Below, piece after piece: positions 15,372 to 24,208 of a stretch of 34,118 nucleotides of DNA. The notes under the pieces were generated by a model. It saw nothing but the letters and a program-made list of their open reading frames with translations. It was not told where the DNA came from and made no database searches. Made by a program: the position numbers and the translations under genes. Each line of letters begins with the position of its first letter. The stretch's first letter is position 1. Source of the stretch: Acinetobacter lwoffii (GTDB lineage Bacteria > Pseudomonadota > Gammaproteobacteria > Pseudomonadales > Moraxellaceae); assembly GCF_024129735.1 (NCBI RefSeq), contig NZ_JAMXXK010000038.1, forward strand, positions 1-34,118, written 5' to 3'.

Positions 15372-15418
15372 TCTTACGCCCGATTAAGATAAACAAATGT
15401 TCAATGTTTAACAATGGA

Positions 15419-17104
15419 TTAGAGGTCAAGATTCAAGTCAGTGACCGCCCCGGTTTCTGCACCTGAGGTCAGTTTGGCGAATTTGGCCAGTGCTCCATGG
15501 GTATAGTTCGGTTTTGGTTTGATCCAGGCTGCTTGACGTGCTGCAATCTCCGGCTCATCCACATGCCAGGTCATTTCCCGGGTTTCCGCATTAATTGAAA
15601 TCTGGTCGCCATTTTGTACCAGACCAATCGGGCCGCCATCATAAGCTTCGGGGGTGACATGACCAATCACAAAACCGTGACTGCCACCCGAGAAGCGTCC
15701 ATCGGTAATCAGGGCAACTGAAGCGCCTAAGCCCTTCCCGATAATCGCAGAGGTCGGTTTCAGCATTTCTGGCATTCCCGGGCCACCTTTGGGACCAACG
15801 CCACGAATCACCACCACTTCACCCGGCTGGACTTCGCCATCCAGAATACCGCGCATGGCACCCTGCTCACCTTCAAACACGCGAGCCGGGCCAGCAAAAT
15901 GCAGTCCTTCCTTACCGGTAATTTTGGCGACCGCGCCCTTCGGTGACAGATTGCCTTTTAGAATCACCAGATGTGAGTCTTTTTTCACTGGCGCATCAAA
16001 AGGCAGAATAATCTGCTGGCCTTCCGGATAGTCCTGCACATCGGCCAGATTTTCTGCCAGCGTCTTACCTGTGACCGTCAGACATGAGCCATCCAGCATG
16101 CCGGCATCCAGCATGCGCTTCATCAGTGGTTGAATTCCACCAATCGCAATCAGTTCTGACATCAGATATTTACCTGATGGACGCACGTCGGCCACCACCG
16201 GAATATCTTTACCAATCCGCACGAAATCATCCAGACTCAATTCCACTCCTGCTGTATGTGCCATGGCTAAAAGATGCAGTACACCATTGGTCGAACCACC
16301 CAGCGCAATCAAGACTTTAATCGAGTTTTCAAAGGCGGCTTTGGTCATGATGTCGCGCGGCTTAATATCCAGTCGCAACAGGTTCATCACCGCTTCACCG
16401 GCCCGGGCACAGTCAATTTGCTTGTCTTCCGATACCGCTTCCTGTGCCGAAGAGCCCGGCAGGCTCATGCCTAAAGCTTCAATCGCAGAGGCCATCGAGT
16501 TGGCCGTGTACATACCGCCACACGAACCCGGACCTGGCAAGGAAACCTCTTCAATATGCTTGACCTGAATCGCGTTGATTTCACCTTTGGCATATTGACC
16601 CACCGCTTCAAACACTGAAATCATGTCGGTATGACCTTCACCCGGTTTGATGGTTCCGCCATAAATAAACAGCCCCGGACGGTTGAGGCGCGCCAATCCC
16701 ATGATGCAGCCGGGCATATTTTTGTCACAGCCACCAATGGCAATCACACCATCATAAGCCTGACAGCCGACCACGGTTTCAATCGAATCTGCGATCACTT
16801 CCCGTGACAGCAGGGAATATTTCATGCCGTCGGTGCCATTGGAAATGCCATCTGAAATGGTAATGGTATTAAAGATAATGCCCTTGCCACCCGCCGCACT
16901 CACGCCCTGCTCTACGGTTCTGGCCAGACCATCAATATGCATATTACAAGGCGTGACATTGGCCCAGGTCGAAGCGATGCCAATAAATGGCCGTTCAAAA
17001 TCGGCATCTTTAAAACCGGTAGCACGCATCATGGAACGCGCCGGTGCATTTTCAATACCTTCATAAACAGGGGCAGAATGCTCGCGGATATTATCTTTAC
17101 TCAT
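15419..17104 (-). CDS. ilvD: Dihydroxy-acid dehydratase, short form (561 aa)
   Basis: Dehydrates 2,3-dihydroxy-isovalerate and its homologue to the 2-keto acids in isoleucine and valine synthesis; cytosolic Fe-S enzyme of the IlvD/Edd family. Cluster-ligand candidates are Cys53 (TPCNMH), Cys126 (GGCDKNMPG) and Cys195 ([14 protein letters not shown]). The C-terminal GRFSGG region is intact. It belongs to the roughly 560-residue class found in many bacteria and plants, unlike the E. coli-type copy at 18736-20565. The class is often linked to a [2Fe-2S] cluster; that is inference here. It is boxed in: element 1 starts 28 bases after its TAATAG-side end and element 2 ends 67 bases before its start, so its natural terminator, and possibly its promoter, are cut off. 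Confidence 0.95.
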   Translation of the reverse strand: MSKDNIREHSAPVYEGIENAPARSMMRATGFKDADFERPFIGIASTWANVTPCNMHIDGLARTVEQGVSAAGGKGIIFNTITISDGISNGTDGMKYSLLSREVIADSIETVVGCQAYDGVIAIGGCDKNMPGCIMGLARLNRPGLFIYGGTIKPGEGHTDMISVFEAVGQYAKGEINAIQVKHIEEVSLPGPGSCGGMYTANSMASAIEALGMSLPGSSAQEAVSEDKQIDCARAGEAVMNLLRLDIKPRDIMTKAAFENSIKVLIALGGSTNGVLHLLAMAHTAGVELSLDDFVRIGKDIPVVADVRPSGKYLMSELIAIGGIQPLMKRMLDAGMLDGSCLTVTGKTLAENLADVQDYPEGQQIILPFDAPVKKDSHLVILKGNLSPKGAVAKITGKEGLHFAGPARVFEGEQGAMRGILDGEVQPGEVVVIRGVGPKGGPGMPEMLKPTSAIIGKGLGASVALITDGRFSGGSHGFVIGHVTPEAYDGGPIGLVQNGDQISINAETREMTWHVDEPEIAARQAAWIKPKPNYTHGALAKFAKLTSGAETGAVTDLNLDL

Positions 17105-17171
17105 TATTCTCTTCCTGGGCGATGACCGATTTTAAGTGTCGGTCTTGGACAATTTATTTTAAGGCCATTGT

Positions 17172-17345
17172 TTGACATACTCCCACCACTTTCACTTTAT
17201 TCAAGTGGGGGATTCTAAAAGCATCAGCTCTTAGGTGACTTCCTCACGGATTTCGCTTGCTTTCTGCTTCATCGGGCAACCTTTACCGCATCCACCCTCC
17301 ACAGACAAAACGGTGTGTCCCACCGCCAAAATATTACGAGAAGCG
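17172..17345 (-). ncRNA. Candidate omega (reRNA) guide RNA of element 2; extent approximate
   Basis: Same reasoning as for element 1. The scaffold over the tnpB 3' end and right end is nearly identical, while the adjoining flank, which should supply the guide, differs. On the minus strand it starts ACAATGGCCTTAAAA at 17171. The 5' limit is approximate. Confidence 0.5.
17183..17211 (-). repeat. Right-end hairpin of element 2
   Basis: CCACTT (17186-17191) pairs with AAGTGG (17203-17208), extended by two C-G pairs past an A-G mismatch. The stem is the same as in element 1 and the loop differs. Confidence 0.7.
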
Positions 17346-18538
17346 TTAATATCCGCATTCTCGCTAAAGCCACACGCAACACATTCAAAATGTGCCTGAG
17401 TAAGCCTATTTTCTTTTGCAACATGACCGCAGGAGCTACACGTTTGACTTGTGTATTTCGGGTCAATCTTAACGAGTAAACCACCTCGCCATTGTTGTTT
17501 GTACTCCAACATATCAACAAGCATTGACCAACCTTGATCTAGGATTGCCTTGTTTAAGCCCGACTTGGCTTTGACATTCTTTCCTTTTTTCTCGATTGTG
17601 CCACTTGCTGACTTCGACATATTGGCTACTTTTAAGTCCTCAACTACGATCATTGCGTGGTTTTTGCTGAGAGTTGTCGTGACTTTATGTAGGTAGTCAT
17701 GCCGAATATTGGCAATATGATAATGTAGCTTGTTAATTGTGGTGTTCAACTTTTTCCAATTTTCACTAAACTTCACTTTTTTGCTCAACTTACGTTGAAG
17801 TTTAGCTAATTTAATTTGGTTGGTTTTAAAACTGTTCTTTGGGTTAAATACCTCACCCTCAGATGTTGTGACTAATTTCTTGACACCTAAATCAACACCA
17901 ACTGCGGTTTTGGATGGATGTACTGGATTTTCCAATAACTCTTTTTCACTGCCAAATGAAATATACCAATGACCTGATCTCTTACTGATTGTCACATTCT
18001 TAATTGTGCCTAGAATATCTTGTGATTTTCTAAATTTCACAAATCCTATGCCATTTGGCAGCTTAACTCGATTACCCTCAATTCGACAATATTTATCAAA
18101 TTGCACCAATCTAATTGAATCGTAACCATCTGATTTTTTCTTAAATCTAGGCATCAGTGGGCGTAACTGGATTTCAGAACCATCAGTGAGTTTGAGGAAT
18201 TTGGGCTTGCGTGGTTTACGCTTATTTTCTTTTAATCTTGCATGTTCTTTTGCATTGAAAAACCTTGTCCAAGCCGAAGCCAGATCACGAATTTTTTGCT
18301 GTAGGGAAACAGCATTAGAATGATTTGCTAAAAAAGCATATTCAGGATTCTTTTTAAGACTGGTGATTTTATTCACCAAATTGGTTGCATTGATAAATTC
18401 ATTCTTTGCAAACATTTCAAATGACACAACTAAAATTTGATTCCAAACAAAACGCGCAGAACCAACAAGATTGTTTAAAATAACCTCTTGCTCTTCATTA
18501 GGCTCAAGCCTAAATTTATACGCCTTGTTGATTTTCAT
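17231..18538 (-). CDS. tnpB: TnpB, RNA-guided nuclease of an IS200/IS605-type element (copy 2)
   Basis: A 435-residue TnpB with an intact RuvC triad: Asp216 in GVDLGVKK, Glu300 in VVEDLKV, Asp396 in NADINAS. The zinc ribbon has Cys367, 370, 386 and 389. The N-terminal motifs YKFRLEPNEEQE and SARFVWNQIL match copy 1, but residues 40-270 differ a great deal. From about residue 273 to the end I count only about 14 differences in 163 residues. The DNA shows the same contrast, so the pair looks mosaic. Same orientation and position type as copy 1. No tnpA is present. Confidence 0.95.
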   Translation of the reverse strand: MKINKAYKFRLEPNEEQEVILNNLVGSARFVWNQILVVSFEMFAKNEFINATNLVNKITSLKKNPEYAFLANHSNAVSLQQKIRDLASAWTRFFNAKEHARLKENKRKPRKPKFLKLTDGSEIQLRPLMPRFKKKSDGYDSIRLVQFDKYCRIEGNRVKLPNGIGFVKFRKSQDILGTIKNVTISKRSGHWYISFGSEKELLENPVHPSKTAVGVDLGVKKLVTTSEGEVFNPKNSFKTNQIKLAKLQRKLSKKVKFSENWKKLNTTINKLHYHIANIRHDYLHKVTTTLSKNHAMIVVEDLKVANMSKSASGTIEKKGKNVKAKSGLNKAILDQGWSMLVDMLEYKQQWRGGLLVKIDPKYTSQTCSSCGHVAKENRLTQAHFECVACGFSENADINASRNILAVGHTVLSVEGGCGKGCPMKQKASEIREEVT

Positions 18539-18631
18539 TTTTTTTAAAACTTATTTAAATACAATGTTATATTTCTTTTATTTTAACATAAAAACGAATT
18601 AAAGCTAAATTAAAAAACTTACGAAATTCAC

Positions 18632-18655
18632 CTCCACCCTGACTGTCGGGTGGAG
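18632..18655 (-). repeat. Left-end hairpin of element 2
   Basis: A perfect 8-bp stem, CTCCACCC (18632-18639) with GGGTGGAG (18648-18655), around the loop TGACTGTC, which is identical to the loop of element 1. Confidence 0.78.
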
Positions 18656-18686
18656 TCCTCTTTCATTTTAAGATAGTTTCTTGTAT

Positions 18687-18712
18687 AAAAAAAGCACCCC
18701 ATCTGGAGTGCT
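18687..18712 (-). terminator. Terminator of the long ilvD gene
   Basis: On the minus strand AGCACTCC pairs with GGGGTGCT (one G-T pair) around AGAT, followed by seven T. It lies 24 bases after the 609-codon ilvD stop. The TnpB element inserted just beyond it, so this terminator still isolates ilvD. Confidence 0.85.
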
Positions 18713-18735
18713 ATTTAAATCTGTAAAATTACAAA

Positions 18736-20565
18736 TTAGATATCACGTACCGCACCTTTCGACGCACTAGTAGTATGCATCGCATACGCTTTCAGTGCTT
18801 TAGACACTTTACGCGGACGCTGTTCAGCAGGCTGCCAGCCTTTGGCTTCTTGTGCTTCACGGCGCGCTGCCATGGTTGCATCATCCACTGCCAGGTGAAT
18901 GGTACGGTTTGGAATATCAATTTCGATACGGTCGCCATCTTCCACCAGACCAATTGCACCGCCTTCAGCCGCTTCAGGCGACACGTGACCAATCGACAGA
19001 CCAGACGAACCACCCGAGAAACGGCCATCCGTTAAAAGTGCGCAGTCTTTACCCAAACCTTTCGATTTTAAGTAACTGGTTGGATACAGCATTTCCTGCA
19101 TACCCGGGCCACCACGTGGACCTTCATAGCGAATCACGACGACATCACCCGCAGTGATTTTGCCGCCAAGAATGGCTTCAACTGCAGCATCCTGACTTTC
19201 AAACACACGTGCAGTCCCGTTGAATTTCAGGATTGAATCATCCACACCCGCAGTTTTTACGATACAGCCTTCTAGCGCGATGTTGCCGTAAAGTACCGCT
19301 AGACCACCATCTTGTGAGAAGGCATTGGCTGCATTACGGATCACGCCATTGTCACGGTCACCATCTAAGCGCGCATAGTAACGGTCTTGCGAGAATGCGG
19401 TCTGGGTCGGAACACCGCCCGGTGCCGATTTGAAGAATTGATACACCTCTTCATCTTCGGTACGGATGATGTCCCATTTATCCAAGGCATCTTTTAAAGT
19501 TTTTTCATGCACGGTTGGAACAGAAGTATCCAGCAAGCCCGCGCGATCCAGTTCACCCAGGATCGACATGATGCCACCGGCACGGTGTACATCTTCCATA
19601 TGCACGTCCTGCTTCGCCGGCGCAACCTTACAAAGAACTGGCACATTACGTGACAAACGATCGATGTCAGTCATGGTAAAGTCGACTTCTGCCTCGTGTG
19701 CTGCTGCCAACAAATGTAGAACCGTATTGGTTGAACCACCCATGGAAATGTCTAAAGTCATCGCATTTTCAAACGCTGCTTTGGTCGCGATTGAACGTGG
19801 CAATAAGCTGTAGTCATTTTGCTCATAATGACGTTTAGTGATTTCAACAATCAATTGACCCGCACGCTCGAATAATTTTTTACGGTTGGCATGGGTTGCC
19901 AGCGTTGAACCATTGCCCGGAAGCGATAAACCAAGTGCTTCAGTCAAACAGTTCATCGAGTTTGCGGTAAACATGCCTGAACATGAACCACAGGTTGGGC
20001 AAGCTGAACGTTCATATTCAGCAACTTCTTCATCAGTGAAGCTGTCATCTGCTGCAACAATCATGGCATCAACCAGATCAATGGCTTTTTCATTGCCACG
20101 GATTTTGACCTTGCCCGCTTCCATTGGACCGCCAGAGACAAATACTACTGGAATGTTCAGACGCATCGCGGCCATTAACATGCCTGGGGTGATCTTGTCA
20201 CAGTTCGAGATACATACCATCGCATCGGCACAATGGGCATTGACCATGTACTCGACCGAGTCTGCAATCAGGTCACGCGAAGGCAATGAATACAACATGC
20301 CATCATGACCCATCGCGATGCCGTCATCGACCGCAATAGTATTGAATTCTTTGGCCACGCCGCCTGACGCTTCAATTTGACGTGCCACCAGCTGACCCAG
20401 GTCTTTAAGATGCACATGACCCGGTACAAACTGGGTGAACGAGTTCACCACCGCAATAATCGGCTTACCGAAATCTTCATCTTTCATGCCGGTGGCACGC
20501 CATAAACCGCGTGCGCCAGCCATATTTCTTCCGTGTGTCGATGTTTTTGAACGATAGTCAGGCAT
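18736..20565 (-). CDS. ilvD: Dihydroxy-acid dehydratase, E. coli-type long form (609 aa)
   Basis: Third enzyme of the branched-chain amino-acid route and a step toward pantothenate; cytosolic Fe-S dehydratase. The protein follows E. coli IlvD almost motif for motif: [40 protein letters not shown] with Cys122, [20 protein letters not shown] with Cys189, 192 and 195, and DGRFSGG near the C-terminus. The length of 609 fits the family (E. coli 616). The Cys of the short class at TPCNMH is replaced by GHVH here. This class is the oxygen-sensitive [4Fe-4S] type in E. coli. The ATG has GGAAAT upstream. It is monocistronic with its own terminator, divergent from fmt. Confidence 0.97.
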   Translation of the reverse strand: MPDYRSKTSTHGRNMAGARGLWRATGMKDEDFGKPIIAVVNSFTQFVPGHVHLKDLGQLVARQIEASGGVAKEFNTIAVDDGIAMGHDGMLYSLPSRDLIADSVEYMVNAHCADAMVCISNCDKITPGMLMAAMRLNIPVVFVSGGPMEAGKVKIRGNEKAIDLVDAMIVAADDSFTDEEVAEYERSACPTCGSCSGMFTANSMNCLTEALGLSLPGNGSTLATHANRKKLFERAGQLIVEITKRHYEQNDYSLLPRSIATKAAFENAMTLDISMGGSTNTVLHLLAAAHEAEVDFTMTDIDRLSRNVPVLCKVAPAKQDVHMEDVHRAGGIMSILGELDRAGLLDTSVPTVHEKTLKDALDKWDIIRTEDEEVYQFFKSAPGGVPTQTAFSQDRYYARLDGDRDNGVIRNAANAFSQDGGLAVLYGNIALEGCIVKTAGVDDSILKFNGTARVFESQDAAVEAILGGKITAGDVVVIRYEGPRGGPGMQEMLYPTSYLKSKGLGKDCALLTDGRFSGGSSGLSIGHVSPEAAEGGAIGLVEDGDRIEIDIPNRTIHLAVDDATMAARREAQEAKGWQPAEQRPRKVSKALKAYAMHTTSASKGAVRDI

Positions 20566-20973
20566 TTTATATTTCCAACAAAGTTTGAGCTTGCAATGAA
20601 TCGGGCAGATCCACTCTGGCTAAATCATACTGACAAGGAGCTTAAATCAGTTGAATTTTAAACCTATCATACTACAAGCCCTTGATTTACAAGATGGCCT
20701 TTTGGGTGTAGATACAGGCAAAAATGTCTATAGAGAGATTTGGATGATCTGACGATAAAAATTTCTTAATGAAATCTACTATACCGCCATCATCATCAGG
20801 ACAATACAAAACTTTCATGAATAATTTTTACAATTTGCATGAGTTTTTTTTATATAAAAATTCCACTGAAATTCAAGCACTCACCAAGCTTCTCGGATAA
20901 GTTTTTGCAACGATTAGGCTGAAATTTGGCTTTTGGCTTATAATAGCTTTTAAGTTTATTTGGAATTTCATGT
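20566..20973. promoter_or_regulatory. 408-bp divergent ilvD/fmt intergenic region
   Basis: No gene is supported in it. Toward ilvD (minus) a weak promoter is possible: TTGTAA (20692-20687), 15 bases, TATGAT (20671-20666). Toward fmt (plus) there is a perfect TATAAT at 20939-20944, 29 bases before the GTG, without a convincing -35. I looked for a branched-chain leader peptide before ilvD and found none. Confidence 0.4.
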
Positions 20974-21936
20974 GTGAAGATCATATTTGCAGGCACACCA
21001 GAATTTGCAGCGATTGCATTGGCTGCGTTGCTTAGAACCGAACATGAAATTGTGGCGGTCTATACTCAACCGGACCGCAAGGCCGGACGTGGACAAAAGC
21101 TCACGGCATCTGCGGTGAAGCAGTTAGCGCTTGAACATCATCTTTCGGTCTATCAGCCTTTACATTTCAAGTCATCGACTGAAGAAGGTCTGGCGGCGCA
21201 AGCGGAACTTAAAGCCTTAAATGCAGATGTGATGGTGGTGGCAGCTTATGGCCTGATCCTGCCACAAGTGGTTCTGGATACGCCAAAATATGGTTGCCTG
21301 AATATTCATGGTTCGCTGTTGCCACGCTGGCGCGGTGCAGCCCCGATTCAGCGCGCGATTGCTACCGGCGATATCGAAACAGGTGTGACCATTATGAAAA
21401 TGGCAGCCGGTCTGGATACCGGGGACATGATGTATAAAACACTGTGCCCGATTAGCGCCGAAGATACATCTGCCAGCCTGCATGACAAACTGGCGCTGCA
21501 AGGTGCTGAGGCGATTGTGGCCGTGCTCGAATCGGAACAGACTTTACAGCACTATCTTGAGACCCGTGAAGTTCAGGATGAAAATCTGACTGTCTACGCG
21601 CATAAACTGACAAAAGCCGAAGCACAAATTGACTGGACCCAGCCTGCAGCAGATATTGACCGTAATATTCGTGCCTTTAATCCCTGGCCAGTGGCATTCA
21701 CCCCGCTAGATGACGGCAACAATTTACGCATCTGGAATTCATCACTTTCCACACAAAAGGCAAGCAATGCCCTGCCTAGTGAAGTGATTGCCCTGGATAA
21801 AGATGGCGTGCATGTGATGTGTGGTGATCAACATGCTATTTGCATCACCAATCTGCAATGGCCAGGTGGCAAAGCCCTGAATGCTGTTCAAATTAATCAA
21901 ACTCAAAAACTATCGGTAGGATATAAATTCGCATGA
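20974..21936 (+). CDS. fmt: Methionyl-tRNA formyltransferase
   Basis: Transfers a formyl group from 10-formyl-tetrahydrofolate to initiator Met-tRNA in the cytosol. The 320 residues fit the family. The catalytic residues Asn110, His112 and Asp148 lie in CLNIHGSLLPRWRGAAP and AGLDTGDM, in the same relative places as N106, H108 and D144 of E. coli Fmt. A C-terminal OB-like tRNA-binding domain follows (FNPWPVAF). The start is GTG: an ATG four bases earlier is out of frame. The stop overlaps the start of rsmB by four bases (ATGA), so translation is coupled. The usual upstream def gene is absent here. Confidence 0.97.
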   Translation: MKIIFAGTPEFAAIALAALLRTEHEIVAVYTQPDRKAGRGQKLTASAVKQLALEHHLSVYQPLHFKSSTEEGLAAQAELKALNADVMVVAAYGLILPQVVLDTPKYGCLNIHGSLLPRWRGAAPIQRAIATGDIETGVTIMKMAAGLDTGDMMYKTLCPISAEDTSASLHDKLALQGAEAIVAVLESEQTLQHYLETREVQDENLTVYAHKLTKAEAQIDWTQPAADIDRNIRAFNPWPVAFTPLDDGNNLRIWNSSLSTQKASNALPSEVIALDKDGVHVMCGDQHAICITNLQWPGGKALNAVQINQTQKLSVGYKFA

Positions 21937-23240
21937 GCCAAATTCAATCATCAGCTAAAAACTTGAATTTGCGCGCGCAAGTTGTAAAAACCCTATTGGC
22001 TGTACAAAACGGCCAATCACTTGCTTCTGTACTCAATCAACATATCAACATCGTGTCTGAGCGTGACCGTGGTCTGTATCACGAGTTAACTTTGGGCTGT
22101 TTACGTCAGTGGCATGGCCTGAAAGCCATTACTTTACCTTTATTAACCAAACCTCTTGATAACCAAGCTTTAGAAAGCTGCTTATATCTGGGTTTGTATC
22201 AGATTCTATGTACCCGTATTCCGGCGCATGCTGCGATTTCAGAAACCGTGACTGCAGCCAAACAGCTGGGCTTTGAACCTTTAAGCGGTCTGGTCAATGC
22301 CGTTCTGCGTCGTGTTTCACGTGAAACAGAAGAATTTGACCTGGCTTTAAATCAGGCGCATGGTCTGCCAAGCTGGCTCTACAAGCGTTTAAAGAAAGAC
22401 TGGCCAGAACAGCTTGCCGAACTGTCGCATGACTTGAAACAGATTGCGCCGCTCACCTTGCGTGTCAATGTCAACCAGGTCAGCCGCGATGAATATCTGG
22501 AAATTCTGGAAGAAGAAGGTTATGAGGCGCGTGCCTGCACTCTTTCCGAAGTTGGCATCGTTCTGGAACAGAATGTCCATATTCCGAATCTGCCAGGCTA
22601 TGAAGCCGGTGGTTTCTCGGTTCAGGATGAACATGCCCAGCTATGTGCGACCTTAGTTCCTGACCTTGAAGGCAAAGTCGTGGTAGATGCCTGCGCCGCT
22701 CCAGGGGGTAAGACCGCGCACATTCTGGAAAAATATAGCCCGAAAAAGCTTTATGCGATTGATCAGGATGCCAAACGTTTAGTCCGTGTGGCAGAAAATC
22801 TGGAACGTTTACTATTAACTGAATATGCGGAAGTTGAAATTATCGCGGCTGATGCGATCACTTGGACAGCACCTGAGTCGGTGGATTGTATCGTGCTGGA
22901 TGCACCATGTTCCGCAATTGGTGTGATCCGTCGTCATCCGGATATTCGCTTGCTACGTCACTCTACAGATATTCCGCAAACGGTACATCTGCAAAAGCAG
23001 ATTCTGGAAAATATGTGGCAGCAACTGAAAGTTGGTGGTACGTTGCTGTACATCACCTGTTCAATTCTGAAAGCCGAAAATGAACAACAGATGGTCGAGT
23101 TCTTTGCTCAACATGCCGATGCCAAAGAAATCAAAATCGAAGCCGATTGGGGCATCGAACAGATTCATGGCCGTCAATTGTTACCGAAAGCGGATCAAGG
23201 CGACGGCTTCTTCTATTGCCGTATTGAAAAAACGGCATAA
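21933..23240 (+). CDS. rsmB: 16S rRNA m5C967 methyltransferase RsmB
   Basis: Methylates C967 of 16S rRNA using S-adenosylmethionine. The 435 residues have an N-terminal NusB-like RNA-binding domain (about 8-140) and a C-terminal Rossmann methyltransferase. The SAM motif DACAAPGGKT is at 252-261. The DAPCSA motif has Cys326 and YITCS has the catalytic Cys376, the two-cysteine arrangement of m5C RNA methyltransferases. The start overlaps the fmt stop. The fmt-rsmB (sun) order is the standard one in gammaproteobacteria; trkA, which often follows, is not present. Confidence 0.97.
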   Translation: MSQIQSSAKNLNLRAQVVKTLLAVQNGQSLASVLNQHINIVSERDRGLYHELTLGCLRQWHGLKAITLPLLTKPLDNQALESCLYLGLYQILCTRIPAHAAISETVTAAKQLGFEPLSGLVNAVLRRVSRETEEFDLALNQAHGLPSWLYKRLKKDWPEQLAELSHDLKQIAPLTLRVNVNQVSRDEYLEILEEEGYEARACTLSEVGIVLEQNVHIPNLPGYEAGGFSVQDEHAQLCATLVPDLEGKVVVDACAAPGGKTAHILEKYSPKKLYAIDQDAKRLVRVAENLERLLLTEYAEVEIIAADAITWTAPESVDCIVLDAPCSAIGVIRRHPDIRLLRHSTDIPQTVHLQKQILENMWQQLKVGGTLLYITCSILKAENEQQMVEFFAQHADAKEIKIEADWGIEQIHGRQLLPKADQGDGFFYCRIEKTA

Positions 23241-23257
23241 ATCATGCGTTTAAAATG

Positions 23258-23282
23258 AAAGGCAGCCTAAGCTGCCTTTTTT
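23258..23282 (+). terminator. fmt-rsmB operon terminator
   Basis: A 9-bp perfect stem, AAAGGCAGC (23258-23266) with GCTGCCTTT (23271-23279), and a CTAA loop are followed by a T run. It lies 17 bases after the rsmB stop. Confidence 0.9.
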
Positions 23283-23310
23283 ATATCTCGTGATTTAGTG
23301 AATATGAGGT

Positions 23311-24120
23311 TTATTGAATAAACTTAAAAATCACCAGACTGCTGGCCAATGCAGCCATGCCACTGACCAGCCCATATACCGTTTCATGTCCTTTGGCATA
23401 GCGTTTTGCCGTCGGCAATAATTCATCCAGTGCCAGATAAACCATCACGCCGCCAATCACCCCAAAGATCAGACCATAGACGGTTTCACTCATATAAGGT
23501 GCCAGAATAAAATAACCGAGCGCTGCCCCCAATGGTTCGGCCAAACCCGAAACCAGACTGGCCCAGAGCGCATAATCTTTACGGCCCGTGGCCATATATA
23601 CCGGCAAGGCAATCGCCACACCTTCTGGTACATTATGAATCGCAATTGCCACCGCCAGTGGCGCACCCAAAGCAGGGCTTTCCAGTGTGGCAAAAAACGT
23701 CGCCAGTCCTTCCGGCAGGTTATGTGCGCTAATCGCAAACAGGGTCAACATGCCGGTACGCAGTAATTGGGTTGAACTGACGCCCTTGGCAGAATGGGTT
23801 TCAATGGTGTCATGGGGATTCGGCACAAAGCGATCCAGCAATAACACCAGAACTACGCCCAGTAAAAAAGCAAAAGTGCCAAAGGCAAAACCGTTTTTTT
23901 CATCAAAATCCAGGCTAAAGGACGCGATCGATTTGTTCAGAATTTCGGTTAAAGAGACATAAATCATGGCACCGGCAGCAAAGGCCAGACCAAAGGCTAG
24001 CAAACGGAAATTAGGTTTTTTTAAGAATAATACCAGTCCCCCACCCACCACGGTGGCCAGCCCGGCAAATAAAGTCACGGCAAAGGCTGTATGGACTTGT
24101 CCATCTGAAACGGAAATCAT
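23311..24120 (-). CDS. zupT: ZIP-family zinc/divalent metal transporter (ZupT-like)
   Basis: Inner-membrane importer of zinc and possibly iron or manganese. It has 269 residues with about eight TM segments. The two metal-binding motifs are HNLPEG (His133, Glu137) in TM4 and HNVPEG (His162, Glu166) in TM5. A short His-containing cytoplasmic loop lies between TM3 and TM4. Length and motif order fit bacterial ZupT. The start ATG at 24120 has no strong Shine-Dalgarno. A 14-bp inverted repeat lies only 18 bases upstream and could act as terminator of the preceding operon, metal-regulator operator, or both. Confidence 0.93.
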   Translation of the reverse strand: MISVSDGQVHTAFAVTLFAGLATVVGGGLVLFLKKPNFRLLAFGLAFAAGAMIYVSLTEILNKSIASFSLDFDEKNGFAFGTFAFLLGVVLVLLLDRFVPNPHDTIETHSAKGVSSTQLLRTGMLTLFAISAHNLPEGLATFFATLESPALGAPLAVAIAIHNVPEGVAIALPVYMATGRKDYALWASLVSGLAEPLGAALGYFILAPYMSETVYGLIFGVIGGVMVYLALDELLPTAKRYAKGHETVYGLVSGMAALASSLVIFKFIQ

Positions 24121-24137
24121 GTCAAAGCATCAGCCAT

Positions 24138-24173
24138 TAAAAAAGTCATTATCATCAAGGATGATAATGACTT
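24138..24173 (-). terminator. 14-bp inverted repeat between metS and zupT: terminator and/or operator
   Basis: AAGTCATTATCATC (24043+100 to 24156, i.e. 24143-24156) and its exact complement (24160-24173) flank AAG. On the minus strand a T run follows at 24144-24138, giving a terminator for metP-metS. It begins 36 bases after the metS stop and ends 18 bases before the zupT start. The TCATTATC/GATAATGA content resembles Fur-family boxes. Confidence 0.7.
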
Positions 24174-24208
24174 CTATTTATGGTAACAGTAGGTTTATGT
24201 GAAGATTT

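Larger units (their letters stand above)
13887..15383 (-). mobile_element. TnpB-only transposon, IS200/IS605 family IS1341 group (element 1)
   Basis: A 1497-bp element with tnpB and no tnpA. The boundaries come from comparison with the sister element at 17172-18667. Both begin on the minus strand just after the octamer TATCTTAA (here 15391-15384) and end in GGGAGTATGTCAA. Subterminal hairpins are present at the left end (15348-15371) and right end (13897-13926), as expected for single-stranded HUH transposition. There are no terminal inverted repeats and no target duplication, as is normal for this family. It must be moved by a TnpA elsewhere. It sits directly after the 561-codon ilvD stop and just before the thioredoxin-fold gene. 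Confidence 0.85.
17172..18667 (-). mobile_element. TnpB-only transposon, IS200/IS605 family IS1341 group (element 2)
   Basis: A 1496-bp sister of element 1 in the same orientation. On the minus strand it follows TATCTTAA (18675-18668) and ends with TGTCAA at 17172. A left hairpin lies at 18632-18655 and a right hairpin at 17183-17211. It lacks tnpA. It lies between the terminator of the 609-codon ilvD and the 561-codon ilvD, so no gene is interrupted. The identical flank octamer and right end in two independent copies define the target preference. Confidence 0.85.

Noticed and set aside
15419..17104. Reading the 561-residue enzyme as 6-phosphogluconate dehydratase (Edd)
   Set aside because: The motifs [15 protein letters not shown] and [14 protein letters not shown] and the length fit the DHAD side of the IlvD/Edd family, and it lies beside another ilvD.
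24121..24138. Possible 6-codon leader peptide overlapping the zupT start (TGA overlapping ATG)
   Set aside because: No ribosome-binding site, and it lies directly in the T run of the hairpin.
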